Positions 19,383-28,132 of a stretch of DNA of 64,000 bases are shown piece after piece. Made by a program: the position numbers and the translations under genes. Location: contig NZ_JAGSYH010000007.1 in the NCBI RefSeq assembly GCF_025685685.1, positions 1-64,000 of the forward strand. The letters are read 5' to 3'. Each line of letters starts with the position of its first letter. The stretch's first letter is position 1. Below the pieces are notes generated by a model. That model was not told the DNA's origin. It did no database searches and saw only the letters and a list, made by a program, of their open reading frames with translations. Source of the DNA: Acidicapsa dinghuensis. Its GTDB lineage: Bacteria; Acidobacteriota; Terriglobia; Terriglobales; Acidobacteriaceae.

Positions 19383-20510
19383 TCAGGCATTTGTTTCGCC
19401 GAGCTTAGCGGCAGGGGCAATGGTGGTGACGAGGTGTTCGCGCTCGGCAACAAAGCTCGAATGATTGTCGAGCAGAGCGAGGGCTTCCTTGTCGGAGTAG
19501 GTAGAGAAGAGCGCAGCCTTGGCCATGGCGAAGAAGCCGGCGAGCGATCCAAAACCATGCGTGACGGCCGTTGGCTCGTAGCCGCAGCTCACCATGCAGT
19601 TGGCGCACTTGGGATTGCCGCTGGCGGCGCCGTAGTTCTCCCACTCGGTGGTCTCCATCAGCTCCTTGAAGCTGTCGGCGTAGCCATCCTGCAGCAGATA
19701 GCAAGGCTTCTGCCAGCCGAAGATGTTGTACGCGGGCGAACCCCATGGGGTGCACTCGTAATTGCGCTTGCCCATCAGGAACTCAAGGAAGAGCGGGGAC
19801 ATATTGAACTTCCACGACTTCTTGCGGTTCGAGAGGATGGCGCGGAAGAGGCGGCGTGACTTGGCGCGGCCGAGGAAGTGCTGCTGATCGGGAGCCTTGT
19901 CGTAGCTGTAACCGGGTGAAAGCACGATGCCTTCGACGCCGAGCGACATTACGGTATCGAAGTATTCACGGACCATGTTGGGGTCGGTGCCGTCGAAGAA
20001 GGTTGAGTTCGGCGTAACGCGAAAGCCGCGTTTAACGGCCTCCTTGATGCCTTCGACAGCAAGATCCCATCCGCCCTCACGGCAGACCGACATATCGTGG
20101 TGCTCGCGCTCGCCGTCGAGATGCACTGAGAAGGTCAGGTACTTCGATGGGGTGAACTCATGGATGCGCTTCTTGAGTTCGAGCGCGTTAGTGCAGAGAT
20201 AGATGTACTTCTTGCGCGCGATGAGGCCGTTGACGATCTCGACGATTCTGTCATGCAGCAGCGGCTCGCCACCGGGGATGGAGACCATGGGGACGCCGGC
20301 TTCTTCGACGGCGGCGAAACATTCCTCGGGCGTGAGCTGTTTCTTAAGGATGTGCGGCGGATACTGCACTTTGCCGCATCCCGCGCAGGCCAGGTTGCAG
20401 CGGAAGAGCGGCTCAAGCATGAGCACCAGCGGATAGCGCTTCTCGCCCTTGAGTCTCTTTCCAACGATATAGCTTGCAACCGTCCACATCTGTGAGATGG
20501 GTACAGCCAT
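19383..20510 (-). CDS. hpnH: adenosyl-hopene transferase, radical SAM
   Basis: HpnH joins the 5'-deoxyadenosyl group of SAM to diploptene, giving adenosylhopane, the first C35 hopanoid. The 375-residue protein has the radical-SAM motif C38-x3-C42-x2-C45 (CNLACAGC), the SAM-binding GGEPLL segment, and a C-terminal Cys group (PKCANCMVSCGYEPTA) typical of HpnH with a DUF3463-type end. It follows shc by 23 nt. Confidence 0.95.
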   Translation of the reverse strand: MAVPISQMWTVASYIVGKRLKGEKRYPLVLMLEPLFRCNLACAGCGKVQYPPHILKKQLTPEECFAAVEEAGVPMVSIPGGEPLLHDRIVEIVNGLIARKKYIYLCTNALELKKRIHEFTPSKYLTFSVHLDGEREHHDMSVCREGGWDLAVEGIKEAVKRGFRVTPNSTFFDGTDPNMVREYFDTVMSLGVEGIVLSPGYSYDKAPDQQHFLGRAKSRRLFRAILSNRKKSWKFNMSPLFLEFLMGKRNYECTPWGSPAYNIFGWQKPCYLLQDGYADSFKELMETTEWENYGAASGNPKCANCMVSCGYEPTAVTHGFGSLAGFFAMAKAALFSTYSDKEALALLDNHSSFVAEREHLVTTIAPAAKLGETNA

Positions 20511-20533
20511 GGTTCAAACCTCCTGCGCGGCGC

Positions 20534-22594
20534 TTAAGCCACTGCTTCCATCGCCCGCTTGTATGTGGTCAAAGCCAGCAGCGGGAAATAATTGCGGTAC
20601 ATGTGATAGGCAAGGTAAAAGACTCGTGGGAAGCCCGTGCCAGTGTAGATGGCCTGGCGAGTCATGCCCTCGCCGACTGACTCATCCCACTCGCCATTGG
20701 TCTTCTGCCGCTCCAGCAACCAGCGGATGCCCTTGGCGACCGAATCGCTGCGTGTGTCACCGGCAGCGAGCAGACCTAGAATTGCCCAGGCGGTTTGTGA
20801 AGGAGTGCTGACGCCTTCGCCGCGTGTGTCGGAATCGTCGTAGCTAAGGCAGCTTTCACCCCAGCCGCCATCGGTATTCTGCACCATGCGGATCCACTCG
20901 GCGGCCTGCTGCACCTGTGGCTCGTTGTGATCGAAGCCTATGGCTTCTAGTCCGCGAAGAACAAGGAATGTGCCATAGATGAAATTCACGCCCCAGCGGC
21001 CAAACCAGCTTCCATCCGGGCATTGCTCGCGCAGGATGAACTGAATGGCTTTTTCAACACGCGGATCTTTGCGCGTAAATCCGTACGTGGCGAGCATTTC
21101 AAGAATGCGTCCGGTGATGTCGACGGTCGGCGGATCCAGCATCGCGTTGTGATCGGCAAACGGGATGTACTGGAAGATCATCTTTGTGTTGTCTTTATCG
21201 AAGCTGCCCCAGCCGCCGGCCTTGCACTGCATGGAGAAGAGCCACGCGATGGCGCGTTGTGACACATCGTACTGGTAGCGCTCGCGGGGATTCTCAACCT
21301 TGCTGAGCGCCAGCAGTACCTGACCGGTATCGTCGGTGTCGGGATAAAACTCGTTGTTGAACTCGAAGTACCAGCCGCCCGGCTCAGCGCCGCGTACCTT
21401 AACCGCCCAGTCGCCCTTGTGACGAACCTCTTTCGAAAGCATCCAGTCAACAGCCTTGAGCAGCCGCGGATCTTCCTTGGAAACACCGGCTTCGCCGAGA
21501 GCGAAAACCGCATAGGCTGTGTCCCACACGGGGGACATGCAAGGCTGCATGCGGAAGGTTGGCTCGGAGTAGTCGGGAATGCCTGGATCTTCGATGCCGA
21601 GCTTCTCGAACTCATCGCGCGCGCGGATGACCTGCGGATCATCGTCGGAATAGCCGAGGCAGCGCAGGGCGATGATGGAGTTCATCATGGCCGGATAAAT
21701 GGCGCCGAGGCCATCAGACATTTCTAGGCGCTCCAGCATCCACTTCTCCGCGCGCTTCAAAGCGATCTTGCGCAGCGGACGCAGATAGACGGCTTCGCCC
21801 CAATGGAGCATGCGATCTACGACCAAGAAGAAATTACGCCATGTAAAGAGCTTCGACTTGTCCATGCGCAGACGCAGATTTGCGTGTTCACGACCACCGA
21901 CGAAAAGCTCGTCTATCCCCTGCTCCGGCGCGATTTTCTTATACGGCTTCTTCGCGTAGATGATCGACAGCGGCACGAGAATCGCGCGCGACCAGGAGGA
22001 AATCTCGTAGATGTTGAAGTAGAACCAGTTGGGCGCGAGAACGATTTCAGGCGGAACGGCAGGAACTGCGTCGTAATCGTACTGGCCGAGTGCACAGAGG
22101 TAAATCTTGGTAAAGGTGTTGCACCCTACGACGCCACCGTGCGCGAGGATCCATTCGCGGGCGCTGATCAAGATCGGATCGTCGGTGCTCATGCCCATGA
22201 GCTTGCAGGCGAAGTAACACTTGACCGAGAGCGAGATGTTGCCGGGACCGCCGGGGTAGATGCTCCAGCTACCGTCGTCGTTCTGGTAGCGGAGCATTTC
22301 GCGCAGAGCGCGTTCCATGCGTCCGGGATCGCCGCTCTCCAGCAGAACATGCAGGAAGATGTAATCGGCCTCAAGCATCGAGTCTGCTTCGAGTTCTCCG
22401 CACCAGAAGCCATCAGGCTGTTGCTGGGAAAAGACGTAGTCGATGGATCGGTCTACGGCTGTTTCGACATCCGTAAGATCTGCGTCAATTCTGCCGAAAC
22501 GCGGCGCACGAGGCGACTCGCCGGCCGGTCCACCCTTGAACTCACTCGGCAGGCCAGATGCAGCGTGTTGTTTACTCGTCTGAAAATTACTCAT
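20534..22594 (-). CDS. shc: squalene-hopene cyclase
   Basis: The 686-residue cyclase turns squalene into hopene/hopanol at the inner face of the membrane. Evidence: the catalytic acid motif DTDDT with D419, D421 and D422, and several QW-type repeats (QQQPDGFWCGELEAD, MQCKAGGWGSFD, EQCPDGSWFGRWG, MVQNTDGGWGES, QKTNGEWDES). It stands between ispH and hpnH, which couples isoprenoid supply to hopanoid synthesis. Confidence 0.97.
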   Translation of the reverse strand: MSNFQTSKQHAASGLPSEFKGGPAGESPRAPRFGRIDADLTDVETAVDRSIDYVFSQQQPDGFWCGELEADSMLEADYIFLHVLLESGDPGRMERALREMLRYQNDDGSWSIYPGGPGNISLSVKCYFACKLMGMSTDDPILISAREWILAHGGVVGCNTFTKIYLCALGQYDYDAVPAVPPEIVLAPNWFYFNIYEISSWSRAILVPLSIIYAKKPYKKIAPEQGIDELFVGGREHANLRLRMDKSKLFTWRNFFLVVDRMLHWGEAVYLRPLRKIALKRAEKWMLERLEMSDGLGAIYPAMMNSIIALRCLGYSDDDPQVIRARDEFEKLGIEDPGIPDYSEPTFRMQPCMSPVWDTAYAVFALGEAGVSKEDPRLLKAVDWMLSKEVRHKGDWAVKVRGAEPGGWYFEFNNEFYPDTDDTGQVLLALSKVENPRERYQYDVSQRAIAWLFSMQCKAGGWGSFDKDNTKMIFQYIPFADHNAMLDPPTVDITGRILEMLATYGFTRKDPRVEKAIQFILREQCPDGSWFGRWGVNFIYGTFLVLRGLEAIGFDHNEPQVQQAAEWIRMVQNTDGGWGESCLSYDDSDTRGEGVSTPSQTAWAILGLLAAGDTRSDSVAKGIRWLLERQKTNGEWDESVGEGMTRQAIYTGTGFPRVFYLAYHMYRNYFPLLALTTYKRAMEAVA

Positions 22595-22681
22595 GCGCTC
22601 TCAAAAGCTGCAAGTTCCCAAGAACTCGCGGTATTCCCCGATGCCCCTTACTCTGAGGCGGTACCTGAGTCATTGCACCAA

Positions 22682-23713
22682 TCACTGGCGCACTGGAACG
22701 GATTGCCCACCGCCCGCGCCGCCGATGGCCTGAACGATTTCGGGCGGCAGACCGAAGCGCACATTTTCCGGCATCACTTCTACCTCTTCGACGCTGGAAT
22801 AACCGTTGCGTTGCAAATAATTGATGACATCTTCGACGAGAACTTCAGGGGCTGAAGCGCCAGCCGTAACTGCAACTGTATCAGCGCCTTCCAGCCACTT
22901 CGGATCAATGGCCGCGGAGTTATCGATCAGATAAGCCTGAGTGCCGAGATTATTCGAGACCTCAACAAGGCGGTTCGAGTTCGAACTATTGGTCGAACCG
23001 ACGACCAGAACCAGGTCGGCGCCATCGGCAACGTTGCGCACGGCAACCTGTCGATTTTCGGTGGCGTAGCAGATGTCCTGCGTATGAGGGCCGGCGATAT
23101 TGGGGAACTTGACCTTCAGCGCGTGGATGATATCGCGCGCTTCGTCGAGCGAAAGCGTGGTCTGTGTAAGGTAAGCAACGCGGTTCGGATCGGGAACAAC
23201 GAGAGACTCGACTTCTTCTGCGCTCGAAACAACCTGGGTTGCCTCGGGAGCCTCGCCCAGCGTGCCTTCAATCTCGTCGTGGTCGCGGTGACCAATGAGG
23301 ATCAGCGAATAGCCCTGCTTGGCAAACTTGACAGCCTCGACGTGGACCTTGGTGACCAGCGGACATGTTGCGTCGATTACCTTTAGGCGGCGAGTCCTGC
23401 TGGCTTCGCGGACTGCGGGCGAAACGCCATGCGCGCTGTAAATGACGCGCTGGCCTTCAGGAACCTCTTCAATTTCGTGAACGAAAATCGCGCCCTTTTC
23501 CGCCAGTTCATTGACCACGAAGCGGTTGTGCACGATCTCGCGGCGAACATAAATAGGAGCGCCGAAGGTATCGAGTGCGATCTTAACGATGTCAATGGCG
23601 CGCACAACGCCAGCGCAGAAACCGCGCGGCTTGAGGAGCAATACGCGCTTTTTGACTTCGACAGCGTCCGAAGGACCGGAATGGGGAATGGGTTCCGAGG
23701 CTAAAAGTGTCAC
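22682..23713 (-). CDS. ispH: 4-hydroxy-3-methylbut-2-enyl diphosphate reductase
   Basis: IspH is the last enzyme of the MEP pathway, reducing HMBPP to IPP and DMAPP with an iron-sulphur cluster. The three cluster Cys are C33 (RGFCAGV), C117 (DATCPLVTKVH) and C215 (QDICYATENRQ); the catalytic HGVSP and STNSSNSNRL segments are intact. Start is GTG 23713; TATACT lies about 8 nt upstream, so the message may be leaderless. It leads the hopanoid operon, 87 nt before shc. Confidence 0.96.
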   Translation of the reverse strand: MTLLASEPIPHSGPSDAVEVKKRVLLLKPRGFCAGVVRAIDIVKIALDTFGAPIYVRREIVHNRFVVNELAEKGAIFVHEIEEVPEGQRVIYSAHGVSPAVREASRTRRLKVIDATCPLVTKVHVEAVKFAKQGYSLILIGHRDHDEIEGTLGEAPEATQVVSSAEEVESLVVPDPNRVAYLTQTTLSLDEARDIIHALKVKFPNIAGPHTQDICYATENRQVAVRNVADGADLVLVVGSTNSSNSNRLVEVSNNLGTQAYLIDNSAAIDPKWLEGADTVAVTAGASAPEVLVEDVINYLQRNGYSSVEEVEVMPENVRFGLPPEIVQAIGGAGGGQSVPVRQ

Positions 23714-23786
23714 ACGTCAAGTATACCAAGGAGTTAACCCTTTGGGGCGGCATCCTTAGCCGACCGAATATTAGCTTTAACTTCTT

Positions 23787-24122
23787 CTACTTGCCGGTCT
23801 TGGCGGGTTTCTTGGCGATAATCAAGCTCGCGATCTTATCGTAGGTGGCTGCGGGTACGATGCCACGGGATTTGAGTTGTGTCTTCATGGCGTAGGGGCG
23901 ACCGTCGATGATCTTCTGCGCGTAAACATCGCCGATTCCGGGCAGCGCTTTGAGCTGGTCTTTCGTCGCGGTGTTGATATCGACGAGCGAGGCGGAAGCG
24001 ACCGGTGTGGGAGGTGGAACTGCGGAGGATGTGCGAAGCGCAAGCGCCGGCCCTACACCAATAAACAGGGCCAGAATGAATGCGAAGAGGCTTGTGGCGA
24101 CGCGATTGGCTTTCATTGGCAT
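23787..24122 (-). CDS. exported ComEA-like helix-hairpin-helix protein
   Basis: A 111-residue protein with a Sec signal (about 1-28) and one ComEA-type HhH unit: DINTATKDQLKALPGIGDVY followed by AQKII and a second hairpin near VPAATYDKIASLI. Such proteins bind DNA outside the membrane, for example in uptake. Start ATG 24122 has GGAGG 4 nt upstream. It is 73 nt from ispH and may be read into the operon. No other competence gene is nearby. Confidence 0.85.
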   Translation of the reverse strand: MPMKANRVATSLFAFILALFIGVGPALALRTSSAVPPPTPVASASLVDINTATKDQLKALPGIGDVYAQKIIDGRPYAMKTQLKSRGIVPAATYDKIASLIIAKKPAKTGK

Positions 24123-24229
24123 ACTTTCCTCCGATGGGTTCTGAAGCTTTGATTTCGCAGACCCGCCATCATAATGCGAAGTGGGTTGGAGGATGCAAGA
24201 CGAATCTGAAGCGTCCCGCGTGGGCCGGA

Positions 24230-24700
24230 TTACGAGTTCGGAGCTCGTTCGATTTGGTCTGTATCTTTAAGCCGCCTGGCGTCCAATAGATCCTGCTCCC
24301 GTCCAGCTTGGAGCTTATTTCGAATGAGATCGGCTTTCGAGATCACCGGTGCAGATATATTTCCATCGATAAGCCCCTCGATACGATTTTCCCAGGCTTC
24401 TTCAAAAGAGACACCGAAAATCTGCTGCAACAGGTCTATTCGCGCTGGAGGCTGACCAATTTGAAAGGCTGAGTTATCTCGGAAATCAGCGGGTGTGAGC
24501 CCATCGAGAGGCGCGCCGAACTGCGCCAGTGCTTTGTATACGGCTTCGCTATTTACTACATCGGTTGCGATGAAGAGATCCAAATCCTTCGTAGCGCGCG
24601 GCTCTACATAGACACCAAAGGCGTAGCCATCAATGATCAGGTATTTAACTCTTTGCTCGTTGAATGCGAGTAAGAGTTCTTTGAGGTCTGGAGGCATCAT
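24230..24700 (-). CDS. nucleotidyltransferase-fold protein (AbiEii-like)
   Basis: A 156-residue protein whose N-terminal YLIIDGYAFGVYVEPRATKD followed by LDLFI resembles the G-Y-A...E-P-R-A-T-K-D-L-D-L core of minimal nucleotidyltransferases related to AbiEii toxins. The usual GG is changed to DG at the first motif. ATG 24700 has AAAGGAG about 9 nt upstream. Its 5' end overlaps the 3' end of the small upstream gene by 56 nt, as toxin-antitoxin-like pairs do. Whether it modifies tRNA or protein is unknown. Confidence 0.75.
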   Translation of the reverse strand: MMPPDLKELLLAFNEQRVKYLIIDGYAFGVYVEPRATKDLDLFIATDVVNSEAVYKALAQFGAPLDGLTPADFRDNSAFQIGQPPARIDLLQQIFGVSFEEAWENRIEGLIDGNISAPVISKADLIRNKLQAGREQDLLDARRLKDTDQIERAPNS

Positions 24701-24878
24701 GGCCTGCGGCTCCTTTGAAGGCTGCTGCAAAAGCGTACGCGGCTTCGCTCACATCCCAAACAGCCGTAAGACGATCGCCTACTGGCAGACTTTGCCAATA
24801 GCGATAAGTTTCAAGTTCCTGCCGGGACGGATCAAGCACCCGCTGAATTGTCCTTGCACTCTGCATGTACTCTTCCAT
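24645..24878 (-). CDS. small partner of the nucleotidyltransferase gene
   Basis: A 77-residue acidic-to-neutral protein starting at ATG 24878, where AGGAAAG is 5 nt upstream; the longer frame from 24896 lacks a site. The centre (QELETYRYWQSLPVGDRLTA, then VWDVSEAAYAFA) is a short helical motif that I associate with the upstream partner of similar nucleotidyltransferase genes. It follows recN by 22 nt and overlaps the next gene, so it is the likely antitoxin-type or targeting subunit of a two-gene unit. Confidence 0.65.
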   Translation of the reverse strand: MEEYMQSARTIQRVLDPSRQELETYRYWQSLPVGDRLTAVWDVSEAAYAFAAAFKGAAGHDASRPQRTLTRIQRAKS

Positions 24879-24900
24879 TATAGCTTTCCTCGACAATAAC

Positions 24901-26595
24901 TTACCGGCTGGCGGCGATCATCTGGCTGGCGTGGTGCTGGCTAGCTTCGGTGACGACTGCGCCGCTGAGCATGCGAGCTACTTCTTCTATTCGAGCACGG
25001 TCATCGAGCAGGCGAATCTGGGTCTTGGTGCGGCCTTGCGACTCGCGCTTTTCGATGAGGAAGTGCTGATTGGCAAAGGCGGCGATTTGAGGCAGATGAG
25101 TAACGCACAACACCTGCTGAACGCGGCTGAGGGCCTTCAGCTTCTGGCCTACGGCTTCCGCGGCGCGGCCTCCGATGCCGATGTCGATTTCGTCGAAGAC
25201 GAGGGTTCGCGGTGTGACTTTTTTTGCCGAGGATTTGCCAGCGGGGCGGCCAGTTCCCTCTTCGACGCTGACTTTGAGCGCGAGCATGACGCGGCTCATC
25301 TCGCCGCCGGAGGCGATCTCGTCGAGTGGCTTTAGGGGCTCGCCGGCGTTGGTGGCGATGCGATATTCGACCTCGTCCCATCCATGGGCTGCCCAATCCG
25401 CCTCGTCCTTGCGTGGCGTAACCGTGACCTCAAAGCGCACTTTCATGGCGAGATCGTTAATCTGTTTTTCAGCCAAACGAGCGAGTTTTGTGGCTGCGGC
25501 GGCACGCGCCGCGCTGAGCGCCTGTGCATGCTCGGCATACCGCGCGCGAGCCTTTGCCAGGTCGGCACGAAGCTGCTTCAGGATTTCGTCGCGGTCTTCG
25601 ACTTCAGTCAATTTGCGCGCTACGTCTTCGCCAAACGCGATGACCTCGGCGATGCTGCCGCCGTACTTGCGCTTGAGGCGGTCGAGAGTGACGAGACGTT
25701 CTTCTATCTCGGCGAGACGGTCGGGAGAGGCGTTGATGTTCTGCGCATAGTCGCGTAGCGTGTCGCTCAGATCATCGACGATGGCGCGGGCCGAGGCTAG
25801 CTGCTGCACTGAATCGGCAAATTTACTGTCGTAGCGTGCAAGTTCTTCGATATTTCGCTGTGCAGAACGAAGCGTTGCTTCCGTGGAGTTTGCCCCGTCG
25901 TAGAGCAGGTCGAAAGCCCCCATGGCTGCGGCGTAGATCTTTTCGGCGTTGGCGAGAACACGCTTTTCGTTCTCAATCTCTGTGTCTTCGCCAGCGATGA
26001 GCTGCGCAGATTCGATCTCTTTGCGCTGGAAAGCCCACATATCGACCATTCGCAGGCGATCTTGTTCGCCACGTTCCAGATCATCGAGCTTTTGAGCGGC
26101 TTCGCGCCATACTGCGTGCGCTTCGGCGACGTTTGTCGTGTCGAGTCCGGCAAAGCGGTCGAGCAGGATGCGCTGCTGGGACTGATCAAAACTCGACAGT
26201 GTTTCACTTTGGGCATGAACGAGTGCGAGCTCAGGTGCGAGCAGCCTGAGCACGGCGACGGTAGCCGGTTGATTGTTCACGAAAACGCGGCCTTTGCCGT
26301 TGGCGAGAATCTCGCGACGGAGGATGATTTCTGTTCCGGTGGCGTCGATGCCGTTCTCGTCGAGAATGGCGTCTGCGGCAGGCGTCGCTTCAAAAACACA
26401 GGAAACAACGGCCCGATCGGCGCCATGGCGCACTACATCTGCCGAGGCCTTGCCGCCCATCAGCAGAGCTAAAGCGTCTACCAGTATTGACTTGCCTGCG
26501 CCGGTCTCGCCGGTGAGCAGGTTGAGGCCGGGACCGAAGACAGCAATGGCGTGATCGATGACAGCGTAGTTCTCGGCGCGCAGTTCCACGAGCAT
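24901..26595 (-). CDS. recN: DNA repair protein RecN
   Basis: RecN is an SMC-like ATPase that acts at double-strand breaks. The 564 residues show an N-terminal Walker A (LLTGETGAGKSILVDAL, about 27-43), long central coiled coil (about 150-370), then the signature ASGGEMSRVMLALK and Walker B LVFDEIDIGIGGR, followed by the VTHLPQIAAFA switch. The start MLVELRAENYAVID is typical. It is divergent from the tol operon. Confidence 0.96.
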   Translation of the reverse strand: MLVELRAENYAVIDHAIAVFGPGLNLLTGETGAGKSILVDALALLMGGKASADVVRHGADRAVVSCVFEATPAADAILDENGIDATGTEIILRREILANGKGRVFVNNQPATVAVLRLLAPELALVHAQSETLSSFDQSQQRILLDRFAGLDTTNVAEAHAVWREAAQKLDDLERGEQDRLRMVDMWAFQRKEIESAQLIAGEDTEIENEKRVLANAEKIYAAAMGAFDLLYDGANSTEATLRSAQRNIEELARYDSKFADSVQQLASARAIVDDLSDTLRDYAQNINASPDRLAEIEERLVTLDRLKRKYGGSIAEVIAFGEDVARKLTEVEDRDEILKQLRADLAKARARYAEHAQALSAARAAAATKLARLAEKQINDLAMKVRFEVTVTPRKDEADWAAHGWDEVEYRIATNAGEPLKPLDEIASGGEMSRVMLALKVSVEEGTGRPAGKSSAKKVTPRTLVFDEIDIGIGGRAAEAVGQKLKALSRVQQVLCVTHLPQIAAFANQHFLIEKRESQGRTKTQIRLLDDRARIEEVARMLSGAVVTEASQHHASQMIAASR

Positions 26596-26615
26596 GGTGT
26601 GTACATTTTCCGCTA

Positions 26616-26644
26616 TCGAGATGCCTGAGGTCCCGGTCTACAAT
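26616..26644 (+). promoter_or_regulatory. putative promoter of the tol operon
   Basis: TCGAGA (26616-26621) and TACAAT (26639-26644) are 17 nt apart in the recN-tolQ divergent region. They match a vegetative promoter at four and five of six positions. Transcription from here would give a leader of about 190 nt before tolQ. Confidence 0.35.
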
Positions 26645-26749
26645 AAATAGTGCGGAAGCCCGGTCGACTGTGAAGCCCGTAGAGGAGCGGATCGAGCGCA
26701 GCATATCATGACCCGCACTTGTGGAACCGCTTGAGGAGGCTCCTGGGGA

Positions 26750-26769
26750 TCAACTTACGCATAAGTTGA
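26750..26769. promoter_or_regulatory. 20-bp palindrome in the tol leader
   Basis: TCAACTTA (26750-26757), spacer CGCA, and TAAGTTGA (26762-26769) form a perfect inverted repeat. A second inverted repeat (GAGAATTCGCC near 26793 with GGTGAATTTTC near 26818) follows. Either could be an operator or an RNA hairpin controlling the TTG-started tolQ. Confidence 0.5.
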
Positions 26770-26844
26770 CTCTTCTTGCGCATCTTTGCAGTGAGAATTC
26801 GCCTAACAACTTGGATGGTGAATTTTCATCTGCTAATTTTTTAG

Positions 26845-27645
26845 TTGAGGTATACGCCGATTTTTGCAGCTTCCCTTTTTCTGCTGTATCAGGCGGACGC
26901 ATCCGCTCCACCTCCACAGGCCGGCTCTGCACTGGTCGAAATGGTCACCAACAGCGGGCCGGTAGCTATTGCTGTTTTGTTGGTGCTGGGCATCGCCAGC
27001 GTCTACTCCTGGGCGCTGATCTTCTCCAAAATGAGCAGCTTCGGCAAAGCGACCAAGCAGAGCCGTCGGTTCATCCGGACCTTTCGCAAGGCGACGCGGC
27101 TGCAGGAGATTGCCGCGATTACGGCCGACTATACGCCTAGTCCGCTAACGGCCGTGTTTGAAGAAGTCTATGAGGCTTACAAACGGCAGACGGGCGGGTA
27201 TGGGCCTCCGCGCAATGTCACAACGCTGGAGCGCGCGGCGCAAACGGCAGCCAGCGAGGCGCTGACACGGCTGGAACAGCGGCTGACGTGGCTGGCGACG
27301 ATTGCTTCATCTGCGACCTTTGTCGGCCTGTTTGGCACGGTTATGGGCATCGTTGAAGCCTTTCACGGCCTCGGAACCGCTGGATCGGCAACGCTGCGTG
27401 CGGTAGCTCCGGGCATTTCTGAAGCGCTGATCACGACAGCGGCTGGAATCTTCGTGGCTGTGCCTGCTGGCGTCGCATACAACCAGTTCACTGCCCGGTT
27501 GCGCCTTTTTGCCTCGGGTGTCGATGATTTCGCACGCGAATTATTGAATTCGCTTGAAGAGATTCCTCAGCGCTCCGCAGCGCAGGCACAAGGCGGACAG
27601 CGTGCGATGGATCCGATAGCCCACATGGGCCGCGGCGAGGTCTAA
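26845..27645 (+). CDS. tolQ: TolQ/ExbB proton-channel protein
   Basis: TolQ forms with TolR the inner-membrane proton channel that energises the Tol-Pal system. The 266-residue protein has three hydrophobic segments, the first near SGPVAIAVLLVLGIASVYSW and the last two around TFVGLFGTVMGIVEAFHGL and ALITTAAGIFVAVPAGVAYN, the family hallmark. An in-frame TAG directly precedes TTG 26845, so translation starts there or further in; no ribosome-binding site is visible. tolR follows after 2 nt. Confidence 0.92.
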   Translation: MRYTPIFAASLFLLYQADASAPPPQAGSALVEMVTNSGPVAIAVLLVLGIASVYSWALIFSKMSSFGKATKQSRRFIRTFRKATRLQEIAAITADYTPSPLTAVFEEVYEAYKRQTGGYGPPRNVTTLERAAQTAASEALTRLEQRLTWLATIASSATFVGLFGTVMGIVEAFHGLGTAGSATLRAVAPGISEALITTAAGIFVAVPAGVAYNQFTARLRLFASGVDDFARELLNSLEEIPQRSAAQAQGGQRAMDPIAHMGRGEV

Positions 27646-27647
27646 GT

Positions 27648-28076
27648 ATGGCCTTTACGACATCAGGCGGACGCACGCAGACTTCTCTGGCGGAGATCAA
27701 CATCACGCCGCTGGTGGATGTGGTGCTGGTACTGCTGGTGATCTTTATGATCACCGCGCCGGTATTGCAATCCGGAATCGAAGTCGCGGTGCCCAAAACA
27801 AAGACAGTGAAGGAAATTCAGGACTCGCATGTTGTGGTGAGCATTACCAAGGATCAGACGGTGTACCTGGGCGATCAGCCGATCAATGTGCACGATCTGC
27901 CTGCGCGCCTGCAGCAGAGTGGCAAGGACCCGGCGCACCAGATTATTTACCTGCGTGCGGATGAGCGCGTGCCGTTCGGAGCATTCGCAACCGTGATGGA
28001 CGCGGTGAAACAGGCGGGCATCACCAACATCAGCATCGTTACGCAGCCGCTGGATAAGTCCGGCAACAACCCGTAA
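27648..28076 (+). CDS. tolR: TolR/ExbD protein
   Basis: A 142-residue biopolymer-transport protein. One membrane helix follows the N-terminal SLAEINITPLVDVVLVLLVI; the Asp in PLVDV is the proton-carrying residue of the TolR/ExbD family. The periplasmic domain ends with the usual DKSGNNP-like tail. It is 2 nt from tolQ, so translation is coupled. Confidence 0.95.
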   Translation: MAFTTSGGRTQTSLAEINITPLVDVVLVLLVIFMITAPVLQSGIEVAVPKTKTVKEIQDSHVVVSITKDQTVYLGDQPINVHDLPARLQQSGKDPAHQIIYLRADERVPFGAFATVMDAVKQAGITNISIVTQPLDKSGNNP

Positions 28077-28132
28077 TCAGGAGTTGCGCGGAGATTCCGT
28101 GCAAAACAAGCCGGACTGGCAAGATCGACAGC

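Noticed and set aside
26721-27140. plus-strand ORF covering the tol leader
   Set aside because: It runs out of frame into tolQ and its translation is unlike any protein.
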